Source: Fervidibacter sp032160945
GTDB lineage: Bacteria > Armatimonadota > Fervidibacteria > Fervidibacterales > Fervidibacteraceae
Assembly: GCA_032160945.1 (NCBI GenBank)
Contig: JAVHTL010000003.1
Length of the DNA stretch: 64,000 nt
Reading direction: 5' to 3' (one strand)
Shown here: piece by piece, positions 52,005 to 60,241 of the stretch
Numbering within the stretch: position 1 is the first letter of the stretch
Layout of the letters: each line of letters opens with the position of its first letter
Translations under genes and position numbers: made by a program
Notes under the pieces: model-generated
The model's input: the letters and a program-made list of their open reading frames with translations, nothing else
Told to the model about the DNA's origin: nothing
The model's database searches: none

Positions 52005-53348
52005 ATGCGCAAGTTTGCAATAGTTGCCGTTTTTGTAGCATCAGTCGCATTTCTCAATGCTCAACCATCACAGCCTCATGTTTGCTATGTAACGCTCAAG
52101 GATGTCGTCATAAATCCGAGCCTTAAAGATTTCCTTCAACGAGCCATTGAGGAAGCGCAGGGAGATAATGCTGAGTGCTTGGTTGTTCAAATCACAACAC
52201 CAGGTGGCATGGTTGACAGCATGCAAGAGATTGTTCAGTTGTTTTTGAACTCATCTGTCCCTATTGTGACTTTCGTTGCGCCAAGGGGTGGGAACGCAGA
52301 TTCAGCAGGGACCTTCATCGTCATGGCTGGGCACATCGCTGCAATGGCTCCAGCATCGCGAATTGGCGCAGCCCATCCAATCATAATGCCCATAGCACCG
52401 ACTTCGCCGGGAGGGGAAGAGCGAGAACCTTCGGAGTCGGAGCGAGTCATGCTTGAAAAAGTCACAAACGCTGTTGTCGGAACTATCAAAGCCATCGCTG
52501 AGGAGAGGGAGCGCAACACAAAATGGGCTGAAAAGATGGTGCGGGAGAGTGCTGTCTTGACCGCCCGCGAAGCCGTAGCGCAAAAAGTCGTGGACTTAAT
52601 GGCGGAAGACATCAACGATTTGCTTCAAAAGATTGATGGGCGAAAGGTCAGAACTGTGGCAGGGCTGAAGACACTGCGCACAAAGGACGCTTTCTTGTAT
52701 GAGTTCCGTATGACCACTAAGGAGAAATTCCTGCACTTCCTTTCAAACCCAAGTGTTGCTTACTTGCTGCTTTTGATTGCCATGCTCGGCTTCATCATGG
52801 AGATTTACAACCCCGGTGCAATTTTGCCCATCACTGTTGGTGTCATCGCGTTCATTTTGTTCCTTTTCTCTGCAGCGTTGTTGCCAGTGAATGTCGTCGG
52901 TGTGCTGCTGATTTTGGCTGCAGCAGCGTTTTTCATTGCAGAATTGTTCGTCACCAGTCACGGCATCTTGGCAGCCTTTGGGGTAGTTGCACTTTTGCTT
53001 GGCGGTTACATGTTGTTTCCCGAACCTGGAGCAATGCCACCAAATTTCTACGCTTACATCAAAATCGCACCAGGAACCTTGTTCGGTGCAGGATTGATCA
53101 CTGGTGGTTTGATGGTTGCAGCGTTAGTCGCTATAGTTCGTGCCCAAAAACGAGAACCTGTTGTCGGACAGGAGTGGTTGGTTGGTCAAGTCGGTGAAGC
53201 GAGAACTGATCTGGCTCCAATCGGGACAGTTTTTGTCAGTGGAACTTGGTGGACGGCTGAAGCCGTTGACGGCGAGATTAAAGCGGGCGAAAAGGTTGAA
53301 GTCGTAGCGATGGAAGGGTTGAGGCTTAAGGTCAGGAAAAAGCCGTAA
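52005..53348 (+). CDS. NfeD family membrane-bound serine protease (ClpP class)
   Basis: 447 residues, AAGGCGA 5 nt before ATG. Signal peptide 1-19. The ClpP-like protease domain (about 25-220) has ITTPGGMVDSMQEIV and catalytic Ser100 in GNADSAGTFIVMAGH. Then six membrane helices (about 245-385) and a C-terminal OB-fold NfeD domain (LVGQVGEARTDLAPIGTVFV, GEKVEVVAMEGLRLKV). In other bacteria and archaea this long form cleaves the C-terminus of stomatin. A stomatin-type gene follows 17 bp later, so the pair is the classic membrane quality-control unit. Confidence 0.94.
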   Translation: MRKFAIVAVFVASVAFLNAQPSQPHVCYVTLKDVVINPSLKDFLQRAIEEAQGDNAECLVVQITTPGGMVDSMQEIVQLFLNSSVPIVTFVAPRGGNADSAGTFIVMAGHIAAMAPASRIGAAHPIIMPIAPTSPGGEEREPSESERVMLEKVTNAVVGTIKAIAEERERNTKWAEKMVRESAVLTAREAVAQKVVDLMAEDINDLLQKIDGRKVRTVAGLKTLRTKDAFLYEFRMTTKEKFLHFLSNPSVAYLLLLIAMLGFIMEIYNPGAILPITVGVIAFILFLFSAALLPVNVVGVLLILAAAAFFIAELFVTSHGILAAFGVVALLLGGYMLFPEPGAMPPNFYAYIKIAPGTLFGAGLITGGLMVAALVAIVRAQKREPVVGQEWLVGQVGEARTDLAPIGTVFVSGTWWTAEAVDGEIKAGEKVEVVAMEGLRLKVRKKP

Positions 53349-53365
53349 AGGAGGAGTGATTGATA

Positions 53366-54154
53366 ATGCCGAAAGAGTTGGTGGTGCAGTTGGTCGCTTT
53401 TGTCATCGTCTTGGTGCTTGTGCTTATTTCCCAATCAATCAAAATTGTGCAAGAGTGGGAAAGAGGTGTCGTCTTTCGCTTGGGAAGGTTCGTTCGCGTA
53501 ACAGGTCCTGGTATTCAGTTTATCATCCCGTTCATTGAGCGCATGATCAAAGTTGACATTCGCGTCTTCACCGTTGATGTCCCGAAGCAGGAAATCATCA
53601 CAAAGGACAATGTGACTGTTCGCGTCAATGCTGTCGTTTACTTCCGCGTTATGGACCCGATGGCAGCGCTCACTCGCGTGGAAAACTACCTCTATGCAAC
53701 TCAACAAGTATCACAAACCACTTTGCGGGATGTGGTGGGACAGAGCGAACTTGACGAATTGCTCGCTCACCGCGAGGAGTTGAACCAACGACTTCAACGC
53801 ATTATTGACGCCACAACAGACCCTTGGGGCATCAAAGTTGACATGGTTGCCATCAAAGATGTTGAATTGCCCGATGCAATGAAACGGGCGATGGCGAGGC
53901 AAGCGGAAGCGGAAAGGGAACGGCGCGCTAAAGTCATACACGCACAAGGTGAGTTTCAGGCTGCTGAGACATTGGCTCAGGCTGCGGAAATTATGGGGCG
54001 ACATCCAGGTTCATTGCAGTTGCGCTTCTTACAAACCTTAACTGAGGTCGCAACAGAGAGAAGCACCATCGTCGTTATGCCTGTTCCCATTGACATTTTG
54101 TCGGCGTTCATCACTGACCGAAGGCGAATTGAAACCCTTCCGCCATCAGAATGA
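53366..54154 (+). CDS. SPFH/stomatin-like protein (slipin)
   Basis: 262 residues from ATG at 53366 (GGAGTGA 6 nt upstream). One N-terminal membrane helix (VVQLVAFVIVLVLVLIS), then a typical band-7 domain: VQEWERGVVFRLGRF, GPGIQFIIPFIERM, RVFTVDVPKQEIITKDNVTV, LRDVVGQSELDELLAHR, and the coiled-coil segment DAMKRAMARQAEAERERRAK. C-terminus with TERSTIVVMPVPIDIL. It forms oligomeric membrane scaffolds and is a likely substrate or partner of the NfeD protease encoded before it. Confidence 0.95.
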   Translation: MPKELVVQLVAFVIVLVLVLISQSIKIVQEWERGVVFRLGRFVRVTGPGIQFIIPFIERMIKVDIRVFTVDVPKQEIITKDNVTVRVNAVVYFRVMDPMAALTRVENYLYATQQVSQTTLRDVVGQSELDELLAHREELNQRLQRIIDATTDPWGIKVDMVAIKDVELPDAMKRAMARQAEAERERRAKVIHAQGEFQAAETLAQAAEIMGRHPGSLQLRFLQTLTEVATERSTIVVMPVPIDILSAFITDRRRIETLPPSE

Positions 54155-54188
54155 AAGTTGCAAAATTGTTAGGGGTGAGAAACGAAAT

Positions 54189-54602
54189 ATGTGGAAACCG
54201 CAAACCAAAGAAGCCATCTTGAGGGAAGTCAGAATTAGAGAATGGCGCAAGCATGTGGGAGAAACTTTCATCGGTGCTCTGAAGTGGCTGCTCACAAATT
54301 CCTTGAAAGGCATCGTTGCTACTTTGAGATGGCTGAGATGGCAATCGGCGAAAGTTGCTTGTGACCTTGAGGGAAGCAGGTTGCTAAGCCAACGCTACGA
54401 CAAACTTTTGCGTTTGGGAGAAACCGTTTACGCGATGTATCGTGCAGGCGAAATCTCTTGGCAAGGAATTGAACCCCTTTGCCAAGAGTTGGAGGAAATT
54501 GACCGGAAATTGGACGCCGCAAAAATTTTGCCTTTGCAAGTTTTGCCATACGAACCAGAAAGCGAACAGACTTTGCAAATAAGTGCTTCAGCATCGCAAT
54601 AA
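54189..54602 (+). CDS. Hypothetical helical protein in the NfeD-SPFH run
   Basis: 137 residues from ATG at 54189 (GGGGTGA about 10 nt upstream). The first 60 residues are basic and Trp-rich (REWRKHVGETFIGALKWLL, ATLRWLRWQSAKVA), suggesting a membrane-surface helix. The rest is helical with YRAGEISWQGIEPLCQELEE and DRKLDAAKI, ending in Ser/Ala-rich tail. No family recognised. It sits 34 bp after the SPFH gene, and is followed by another unknown gene whose ribosome site abuts its stop. Confidence 0.6.
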   Translation: MWKPQTKEAILREVRIREWRKHVGETFIGALKWLLTNSLKGIVATLRWLRWQSAKVACDLEGSRLLSQRYDKLLRLGETVYAMYRAGEISWQGIEPLCQELEEIDRKLDAAKILPLQVLPYEPESEQTLQISASASQ

Positions 54603-54618
54603 AGGAGGTTGGGTGCCA

Positions 54619-55122
54619 GTGGCTTCTTTGGCAGAGGAAGTTCAAAAGCAATTGATCGCAACATTGGCACCCTACATGGGTAAGGTGTCATTTGGAAACT
54701 TGAGGTTTCAAACATCCGAGTGGGCTGAGGGTGACAAAAAATATGTCAACATCGCCATCGTTTACGAAACGCCCGGAAGTTCCACAAACCAACTTAACAT
54801 CACTGTGGATGAAGCGGAAGGCATCCTAACCTTCGTTGACGGCGAAGTAGAACGACGAACCAACAATGTCAATGAGGCAATTCAGTTTGTTGAGGGGACT
54901 ATAAGGGACATCCCTGAGCGCCGTTTGGAAAGGTTGCGGGAAACTGTAAGAAAGTGGGCTGGGCAAGGGCGAAGCAGAGCGGAAGTCCTTGCTGAGTTGA
55001 ACAAGTTGCTCCGAGCAGACTTAATCGGAGGCACCATCACCCATCACGAATTGAAAGAGACAATCCAATATTGCTTGCGACTGTTCAGTGCCACATCGGA
55101 AGAACGAGTGGAAACTTGGTGA
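54619..55122 (+). CDS. Hypothetical protein, two-domain, unrecognised
   Basis: 167 residues from GTG at 54619 (GGAGGT upstream). Residues about 1-75 look like a small alpha/beta domain (KQLIATLAPYMGKVSFGN, KYVNIAIVYETPGS, INITVDEAEG-like turn read as LNITVDEAEGILTF). The C-terminal helical part includes PERRLERLRETVRKWAGQG and a SRAEVLAELNKLLRAD segment. Nothing more is recognised. It overlaps nothing, ends 10 bp before the PCM gene, and is in the same run. Confidence 0.6.
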   Translation: MASLAEEVQKQLIATLAPYMGKVSFGNLRFQTSEWAEGDKKYVNIAIVYETPGSSTNQLNITVDEAEGILTFVDGEVERRTNNVNEAIQFVEGTIRDIPERRLERLRETVRKWAGQGRSRAEVLAELNKLLRADLIGGTITHHELKETIQYCLRLFSATSEERVETW

Positions 55123-55132
55123 GGCGAAAGGA

Positions 55133-55861
55133 ATGTCGGGTTTGCTTCTTTCTCGTAACAATGGAAAGAAGGTAGGCTATGAAAAGCAATTAGACCAGAT
55201 GAGAGCCAATATGGTGGAGTATCAACTTCGGCGGCGAGGCATAAAGGACGAAAGAGTTTTGAAATCCTTCCTGAAAGTCCCACGCCACAAATTTGTCCGC
55301 CCGCAAGACAGGTGGCAGGCTTATGAAGACTACCCCCTCACCATCGGATATGGTCAAACCATCTCCCAACCCTACATGGTCGCAATCATGACCGAACTAC
55401 TTGAACTTAAGGGCGACGAACGAGTTTTAGAGATCGGGACTGGTTCAGGCTATCAAGCAGCAATCCTTGCAGAACTTGCAAAAGAAGTCTTCACAATTGA
55501 ACGCATCCCTGAACTTGCTAAGAAAGCGGAAGCAGTTTTACAAGATTTGGGCTATACAAATGTCAAGGTCATCATCAGCGATGGGTCAAAAGGTTTACCA
55601 GAATATGCCCCCTATGACGCCATCGTTGTTACCGCCGCTGCTCCCAAACCGCCACAACCGCTTTTGGAGCAGTTGAAAGATGGAGGACGGTTAGTTATCC
55701 CTGTCGGAACTCGCAAGTTGCAAGACCTCTTACGCATCACCAAGACCAGCAACGAATTCAGGATGGAAAACTTTGGTCCGTGCTTGTTCGTTCCTTTGAT
55801 AGGCGAAGCAGGTTGGCGAGGTGAAAACGAGTTAGAGGAGGGCGAGAGTTATGAAATTTGA
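55133..55861 (+). CDS. pcm: Protein-L-isoaspartate O-methyltransferase
   Basis: 242 residues from ATG at 55133 (GAGGCGA 5 nt upstream). It methylates isoaspartyl residues of damaged proteins with S-adenosylmethionine. Motifs: QLRRRGIKDERVLKSFLKVPR-type start (read at about 31-51), IGYGQTISQPYMVA, motif I VLEIGTGSGYQAAILAEL, and IVVTAAAPKPPQPLLEQLKD. Length normal. It ends 11 bp inside the ceramidase gene, so expression is coupled. Confidence 0.96.
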   Translation: MSGLLLSRNNGKKVGYEKQLDQMRANMVEYQLRRRGIKDERVLKSFLKVPRHKFVRPQDRWQAYEDYPLTIGYGQTISQPYMVAIMTELLELKGDERVLEIGTGSGYQAAILAELAKEVFTIERIPELAKKAEAVLQDLGYTNVKVIISDGSKGLPEYAPYDAIVVTAAAPKPPQPLLEQLKDGGRLVIPVGTRKLQDLLRITKTSNEFRMENFGPCLFVPLIGEAGWRGENELEEGESYEI

Positions 55862-57344
55862 ATGGTGTGGACTTCTGACGCTGTTGCTCATCGCACCGGC
55901 AGCGGCGTTTCAAGCAGGTGCTGCAAAGCGCGATGTTACACCTTCTCTTGACCGCACGGTCTTTATAGCAGGTTTTGGGCATAACCGAACGGCAACCGCT
56001 GTCCATGACCCCATTTGGGTTCGCTGCCTTGCTATCAGCGATGGCAAAACGACAATTGCCTTCGTTGGCATTGATGTCATCGGCTTTTTCTACGAGCCAG
56101 ATGTGGTTTTGGTCAGGCAGAAAGTTAAGCAGTTGGTGAAAGAGCCTGTCATTGTCCTTATCGCCTCAACTCACAACCACCAAGCCCCAGACACCCTTGG
56201 CTTGTGGGGACCAACTCCGATGCAAACTGGTCGCGACGAAGAATACATGACTTTGCTGCGAGAGCAAATTGCCCGATGCGTTGTTGAAGCAGTTTCAAGC
56301 CTTGAACCTGCAACGCTCATTTTTGCTAAAGACGACCGCAAGGAACTTGCCGAACTTCAACTTGACGACAGGTTGCCTTATGTCAAAGACCATACCCTTT
56401 GCGTTCTGCAAGCAGTTAGCCGTAAAACGGGTAAAGCAATTGGCACCCTCGTCAACTGGGCGAACCATCCAGAAGTTTTGGGCAGTCAAAACCGAGAAAT
56501 TACCGCCGATTACTGCTGGGCACTTTACGAACGATTGGAGGAATTGGTGGGTGGCATCGCTGTTTTTTGGAACGGAGCGATTGGCGGTTTAATTTCGCCT
56601 CTGGGTGAAGAACTGAAAGTCACTGACCCAACGACAAGTAAACCTGCCCCTGAAGCAAGTTTCCGCAAAGCCGAATTGATTGGCAGGTTTGTCGCCGAAG
56701 TCGCTGCGGAAGCAGTGAAAGGGAAGCAAGCAATTAAGTTGGAAAAAGGTTCTTTGAGAGCCCTCCTTCAACCCGTGTTTGTGCCTCTGCAAAATCCTTT
56801 ATTCCGAGTGGCAGCAGGAATTGGAGTCATTAAGCGACCCCTTTACACGAAAGGCGAACTTGACAATCGCACCGCTGAGACAAAGTTGCAGCAGGATGGC
56901 TCAACAATTGCTGCAAAAATTGTTCTGGGCGAAGATGTTCGCTCCGAAGTTGGTGTTGCAGCAATTTATGACCCCTCAGGTAAAAAGCCTATCGCTTTGT
57001 TCCTGCTCATCCCAGGCGAAATCTACCCAGAACTCGTTTACGGCAACATCACCCGCTACTCTGGTGCTGATTTCCCTGACGCCCCGTTTGAGCCAGTGCT
57101 GATGGAGCACGCTCTCAAGACAGGAGCAAAGTTTGTTTTCGTTGTCGGCTTAGCAAATGACGAAATCGGCTACATCATCCCGCAATGTGAATGGGACGAA
57201 CAACCACCTTGGCTTAACAATGCACCGCAGAGACCTTACGGCGAAGTCAATTCAGTTGGCTGGAAAGCGGCGAGGATCGTCAACGAAGGAATTGTCAATC
57301 TGCTCAAAACGCTAATGGGGGGTGAGACTACCGCCAAACCTTAG
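55851..57344 (+). CDS. Neutral/alkaline non-lysosomal ceramidase family protein, secreted
   Basis: 497 residues, GAGGGCGA 5 nt before ATG. Signal peptide 1-19 (LLTLLLIAPAAAF). The ceramidase fold is shown by AKRDVTPSLDRTVFIAGFG, FVGIDVIGFF, IASTHNHQAPDTLG (zinc His cluster), NWANHPEVLG and FWNGAIGGLISP, and C-terminal LANDEIGYIIPQCEWD. True ceramidases cut N-acyl-sphingosine; bacterial relatives mostly have unknown amide or lipid substrates. The expected THSGP is replaced by THNHQAP, which is common in the bacterial group. It follows pcm with an 11-bp overlap. Confidence 0.85.
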   Translation: MKFEWCGLLTLLLIAPAAAFQAGAAKRDVTPSLDRTVFIAGFGHNRTATAVHDPIWVRCLAISDGKTTIAFVGIDVIGFFYEPDVVLVRQKVKQLVKEPVIVLIASTHNHQAPDTLGLWGPTPMQTGRDEEYMTLLREQIARCVVEAVSSLEPATLIFAKDDRKELAELQLDDRLPYVKDHTLCVLQAVSRKTGKAIGTLVNWANHPEVLGSQNREITADYCWALYERLEELVGGIAVFWNGAIGGLISPLGEELKVTDPTTSKPAPEASFRKAELIGRFVAEVAAEAVKGKQAIKLEKGSLRALLQPVFVPLQNPLFRVAAGIGVIKRPLYTKGELDNRTAETKLQQDGSTIAAKIVLGEDVRSEVGVAAIYDPSGKKPIALFLLIPGEIYPELVYGNITRYSGADFPDAPFEPVLMEHALKTGAKFVFVVGLANDEIGYIIPQCEWDEQPPWLNNAPQRPYGEVNSVGWKAARIVNEGIVNLLKTLMGGETTAKP

Positions 57345-57369
57345 AAATTTCGGGGAGGCAAAGACAGTC

Positions 57370-58086
57370 ATGCTGATTCACGGTCGCCATCCAATTCGTG
57401 AGGCGCTTTTGGCTGGCATCGTGCCTAAAGTCGTTTATGTGGCTGATGGGACAAAGTTGGATGACGACATAAGGTGGATGCTTGCCGAAGAAAATGTGCC
57501 AATCCAAAGCATGACCCCCTCGCAGTTTGAGAACATGCTTCAGGCACATGGTATTACGGAAGGGCATCAGGGCGTCGCTGCTGACATTGGTGAGTTCCCC
57601 TTGACGCCTTTGAAGGAATTGCTTCAGCGAGCCTTTGAGACCAACGGCGTAATTTTGGGACTTGACCATTTGCAAGACCCGCGCAATGCGGGCAGTCTGA
57701 TTCGCAGCGCCGAGGCATTGGGCGCTTGTGGAGTGATTTTGCCGCCCGTCCGAAGCGTTGGGATAACGCCGACTGTTGTCAAGGCATCTGCGGGCGCTTG
57801 CTTTCACATTCCCATCGCTATCGGGAACTTGCGCCAATTCGCTTTTCGGTTTCAAGATGCAGGAGGTTTCATCGCCATCTTGGACATGGATGGTGATGAC
57901 ATCCGCAATGCTCAAAAACTTCGTCCACTCTTTCTCATCGTCGGCGCTGAAGGTGAAGGCGTTTCCGCAAGTTTGAAAACAATCGCTCATGCCATTTGGC
58001 GCATCCCAATGGTCGGAAGAATTTCCGCTCTAAACGCAGCCGTCGCAGGCGCTATCGCCCTTTGGGAAATTTTGCTTAGGCGATAG
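57370..58086 (+). CDS. TrmH/SpoU family RNA 2'-O-methyltransferase (RlmB-like)
   Basis: 238 residues from ATG at 57370, after a GGGGAGG site. N-terminal substrate-binding domain begins MLIHGRHPIREALLAG, as in RlmB (23S rRNA Gm2251). Then the SPOUT knot: motif 1 LDHLQDPRNAGSLIRSAEAL, motif 2 FLIVGAEGEGVSASL, motif 3 RIPMVGRISALNAAVAGAIA. All knot residues are present. It ends the run that began with NfeD. Confidence 0.92.
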   Translation: MLIHGRHPIREALLAGIVPKVVYVADGTKLDDDIRWMLAEENVPIQSMTPSQFENMLQAHGITEGHQGVAADIGEFPLTPLKELLQRAFETNGVILGLDHLQDPRNAGSLIRSAEALGACGVILPPVRSVGITPTVVKASAGACFHIPIAIGNLRQFAFRFQDAGGFIAILDMDGDDIRNAQKLRPLFLIVGAEGEGVSASLKTIAHAIWRIPMVGRISALNAAVAGAIALWEILLRR

Positions 58087-58259
58087 CGAACTCTCAAGCA
58101 CTATTTGGCTCTTTATCGTGTGCCTCTTCCTCCTTCCTGAGTGGTGCGCAGCGTAGTCATTGTTCTCATCGGAGTGTCATCATAATAGTGGCACATGTTT
58201 CGGTTAAATAAAATTCGCAGCGTAAATTTTGTTGGTGGCTGAACGAGGGAGAGCAAACG

Positions 58260-59165
58260 ATGGATGAAAGCAAGTTAGTCAGGTCAATGGACGAATTCCT
58301 AAGGCAACTTAAGGTCGTGAGAAAGTCGTCAGAGCACACTGTTAGGGCTTATGCTCGCGACCTGAATGACTTTGTCGCTTTTTTGCAGTCGGAAGGTGTA
58401 AAAGAGTGGCGACAAGTTACAACAAATTTGCTTCGCCAATATCTCAACTGGCTTTTTGCACAAGGTTACCAGCGGCGCTCAATCGCTCGCAAACTTTCTT
58501 CCGTTCGCTCCTTCTTTCGCTTCCTCGCACGCATGGGCTACATCTCCGTTAACCCAGCCCTTGACTTGAAGCAACCGAGGTTGCCTCAAAAGTTGCCGAC
58601 GGTTTTGGAAGTTTCGGAGATTGAGAAACTCCTTTCGTCGCCGGACACTTCAACCCCTCGCGGGCTGAGGGACCGAGCGATTTTGGAGTTGCTTTACGCA
58701 ACTGGACTGAGGGTTTCGGAAGTTGCGAGTTTGCGCATCAGCGACATTGATTTCGCCGAAAAGTTAGTGCGAGTCAAGGGCAAAGGTGGGAAGGAACGAA
58801 TCGCCTTGCTTCACGATGAGGCATTGAACTGGATTGAACGATACTTGACAGAGAGCCGACCACTCTTCTTGCAGCGCGGCAAGCAAGTTACGGACATCGT
58901 TTTCGTCAGCCAAAAGGGGACACCATTAACGGTTCGCCAAATTCACCGAATCGTTGACGGTTACGCAAAGAAAGTTTTGGGACGGCGAATTTCGCCTCAT
59001 GCCCTTCGCCACAGTTTTGCTACCCATCTGCTTGAAGGCGGGGCTGATTTGCGCGTCATTCAGGAGTTGCTCGGTCACTCGTCTTTGGCGGCAACTCAAA
59101 TTTACACCCGCCTCTCACGAACCCACCTCAAACGAGTTTACGAAAAGGCTCACCCTCGCTCGTGA
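58260..59165 (+). CDS. xerD: Tyrosine recombinase of the XerC/XerD family
   Basis: 301 residues, GAGGGAGA 7 nt before ATG. N-terminal SAM-like core-binding domain (HTVRAYARDLNDFVAF) and catalytic domain with the full set: Arg151 (ATGLRVSEVASLR), Lys175 (KGKGGKER), His247 and Arg250 (HALRHSFATHLLEGG), His273 (ELLGHSSLAATQ) and Tyr282 (IYTRLS). It resolves chromosome dimers at dif or, as some homologues, moves elements. Length and motifs fit a housekeeping XerC/D; which of the two is uncertain. The 173-bp gap upstream shows no clear feature. Confidence 0.92.
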   Translation: MDESKLVRSMDEFLRQLKVVRKSSEHTVRAYARDLNDFVAFLQSEGVKEWRQVTTNLLRQYLNWLFAQGYQRRSIARKLSSVRSFFRFLARMGYISVNPALDLKQPRLPQKLPTVLEVSEIEKLLSSPDTSTPRGLRDRAILELLYATGLRVSEVASLRISDIDFAEKLVRVKGKGGKERIALLHDEALNWIERYLTESRPLFLQRGKQVTDIVFVSQKGTPLTVRQIHRIVDGYAKKVLGRRISPHALRHSFATHLLEGGADLRVIQELLGHSSLAATQIYTRLSRTHLKRVYEKAHPRS

Positions 59166-59197
59166 GCAGAAATTTCTTCGCGCGAGTAAAGTCTCTT

Positions 59198-60190
59198 TCA
59201 CAATTCTGGGCAAGGGTTGCCGTTCTCGTCATACCAGCCATATTTGTCACGGATTTCAAGCATCAGAAGGTAGCGCTCAAGGGGTAAGCCTTTAAAGGCG
59301 ACATTCGTTGTCGCATAGATGAAACCGCCACCGGGCATTCCGTGCTTAAGCACATACTTGCAGTGCTCAACGATTTGCTCTTCTGTGCCGGTCTGGAGCA
59401 AACTGCATTGAACGCCACCAAGCAAACAAACTTTGTCGCCCGCAAGCCGCTTTATCTTGGCGATGTCCATGTCGCTGGCTTGACAATCCAAAGCATGCAG
59501 TCCATGAGGTTCGCACTCAAGCAGTTGGTCAAGAATTGGCATGATGTTCCCGTCAGTGTGCTTGATGACATAAGAGCCCATTTCTTTGTAGCCAGCGACC
59601 AACTCTTTCAAGTAAGGCGTGACGAACTCGCGGAACATCTTTGGCGACCAGAACGGACCTGTGTTGAAGCAATAGTCAGAGCAAAGGGCAAAGCCGTCAA
59701 TACCACACTCCTCGCGCAACCATTTGCCACGCCTCAGTGCCCACTGAACCCGCTCTCTCGCAATGCGATGCATTTCGTCTGGGCGCTCAAAGAAAGCGGC
59801 AGCGAATTCCACCATGTCGCTTCCTGTCGGGATTGAAAAGGTTGCATCGCCATGGCAAATGAGCAAATACTTGTCGCCGACCAGTTTGCGGATGTAGTTG
59901 GTCACGAAAACAATTGCGTTGTCGTCAGGGACACCGTAGGAAAGCATCAGGATGCAATAGTCAAGCCTTTCGGCGACTTCCAAGTAAATCTCGGCATTCT
60001 CTTTGAGCATCCTCTCCCTTTCACTCGCTGTCGCTTTGTCCCAACCTGTCAAGTGCATCGGTTTGCCGAGGAGTTCCTCGGTGAGTTGGAATTCCAGTTC
60101 AAAAGTTGGGACATTGCCGGGGTAGGGGCGACGCAACTCCAACGCTGCGATAGCCTTCTCACGAGGTTTTAGGTTCATGATGCATTTCAC
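59198..60190 (-). CDS. Uroporphyrinogen decarboxylase-like (UroD family) protein
   Basis: 330 residues from GTG at 60190 (GAGGTGA exactly 5 nt upstream). The barrel is visible as VPTFELEFQLTEELLG, DATFSIPTGSDMVEFAAAFF, DGFALCSDYCFNTGPFWSP, VIKHTDGNIMPILDQLLECE and HALDCQASDMDIAKIKR, then KVCLLGGVQC and GGGFIYATTNVAFKGLPLE. It belongs to the UroD-like group that includes corrinoid methyltransferases, not to heme-pathway HemE, whose motifs are absent. The function is unknown; such genes abound in polysaccharide-degrading bacteria. It is followed by the purH gene on the same strand. Confidence 0.82.
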   Translation of the reverse strand: MKCIMNLKPREKAIAALELRRPYPGNVPTFELEFQLTEELLGKPMHLTGWDKATASERERMLKENAEIYLEVAERLDYCILMLSYGVPDDNAIVFVTNYIRKLVGDKYLLICHGDATFSIPTGSDMVEFAAAFFERPDEMHRIARERVQWALRRGKWLREECGIDGFALCSDYCFNTGPFWSPKMFREFVTPYLKELVAGYKEMGSYVIKHTDGNIMPILDQLLECEPHGLHALDCQASDMDIAKIKRLAGDKVCLLGGVQCSLLQTGTEEQIVEHCKYVLKHGMPGGGFIYATTNVAFKGLPLERYLLMLEIRDKYGWYDENGNPCPEL

Positions 60191-60241
60191 CACTCTCACC
60201 TCTGTGTGAAGCGAATGCAACACAAATGCAAGACTTTAGCG

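Noticed and set aside
51920..52126. A 68-residue plus-strand frame at the isomerase/NfeD junction
   Set aside because: It runs into the NfeD signal peptide in another frame and has no ribosome site.
58158..58186. Promoter upstream of the Xer recombinase gene
   Set aside because: CATAAT is present but no -35 box at acceptable spacing was found.
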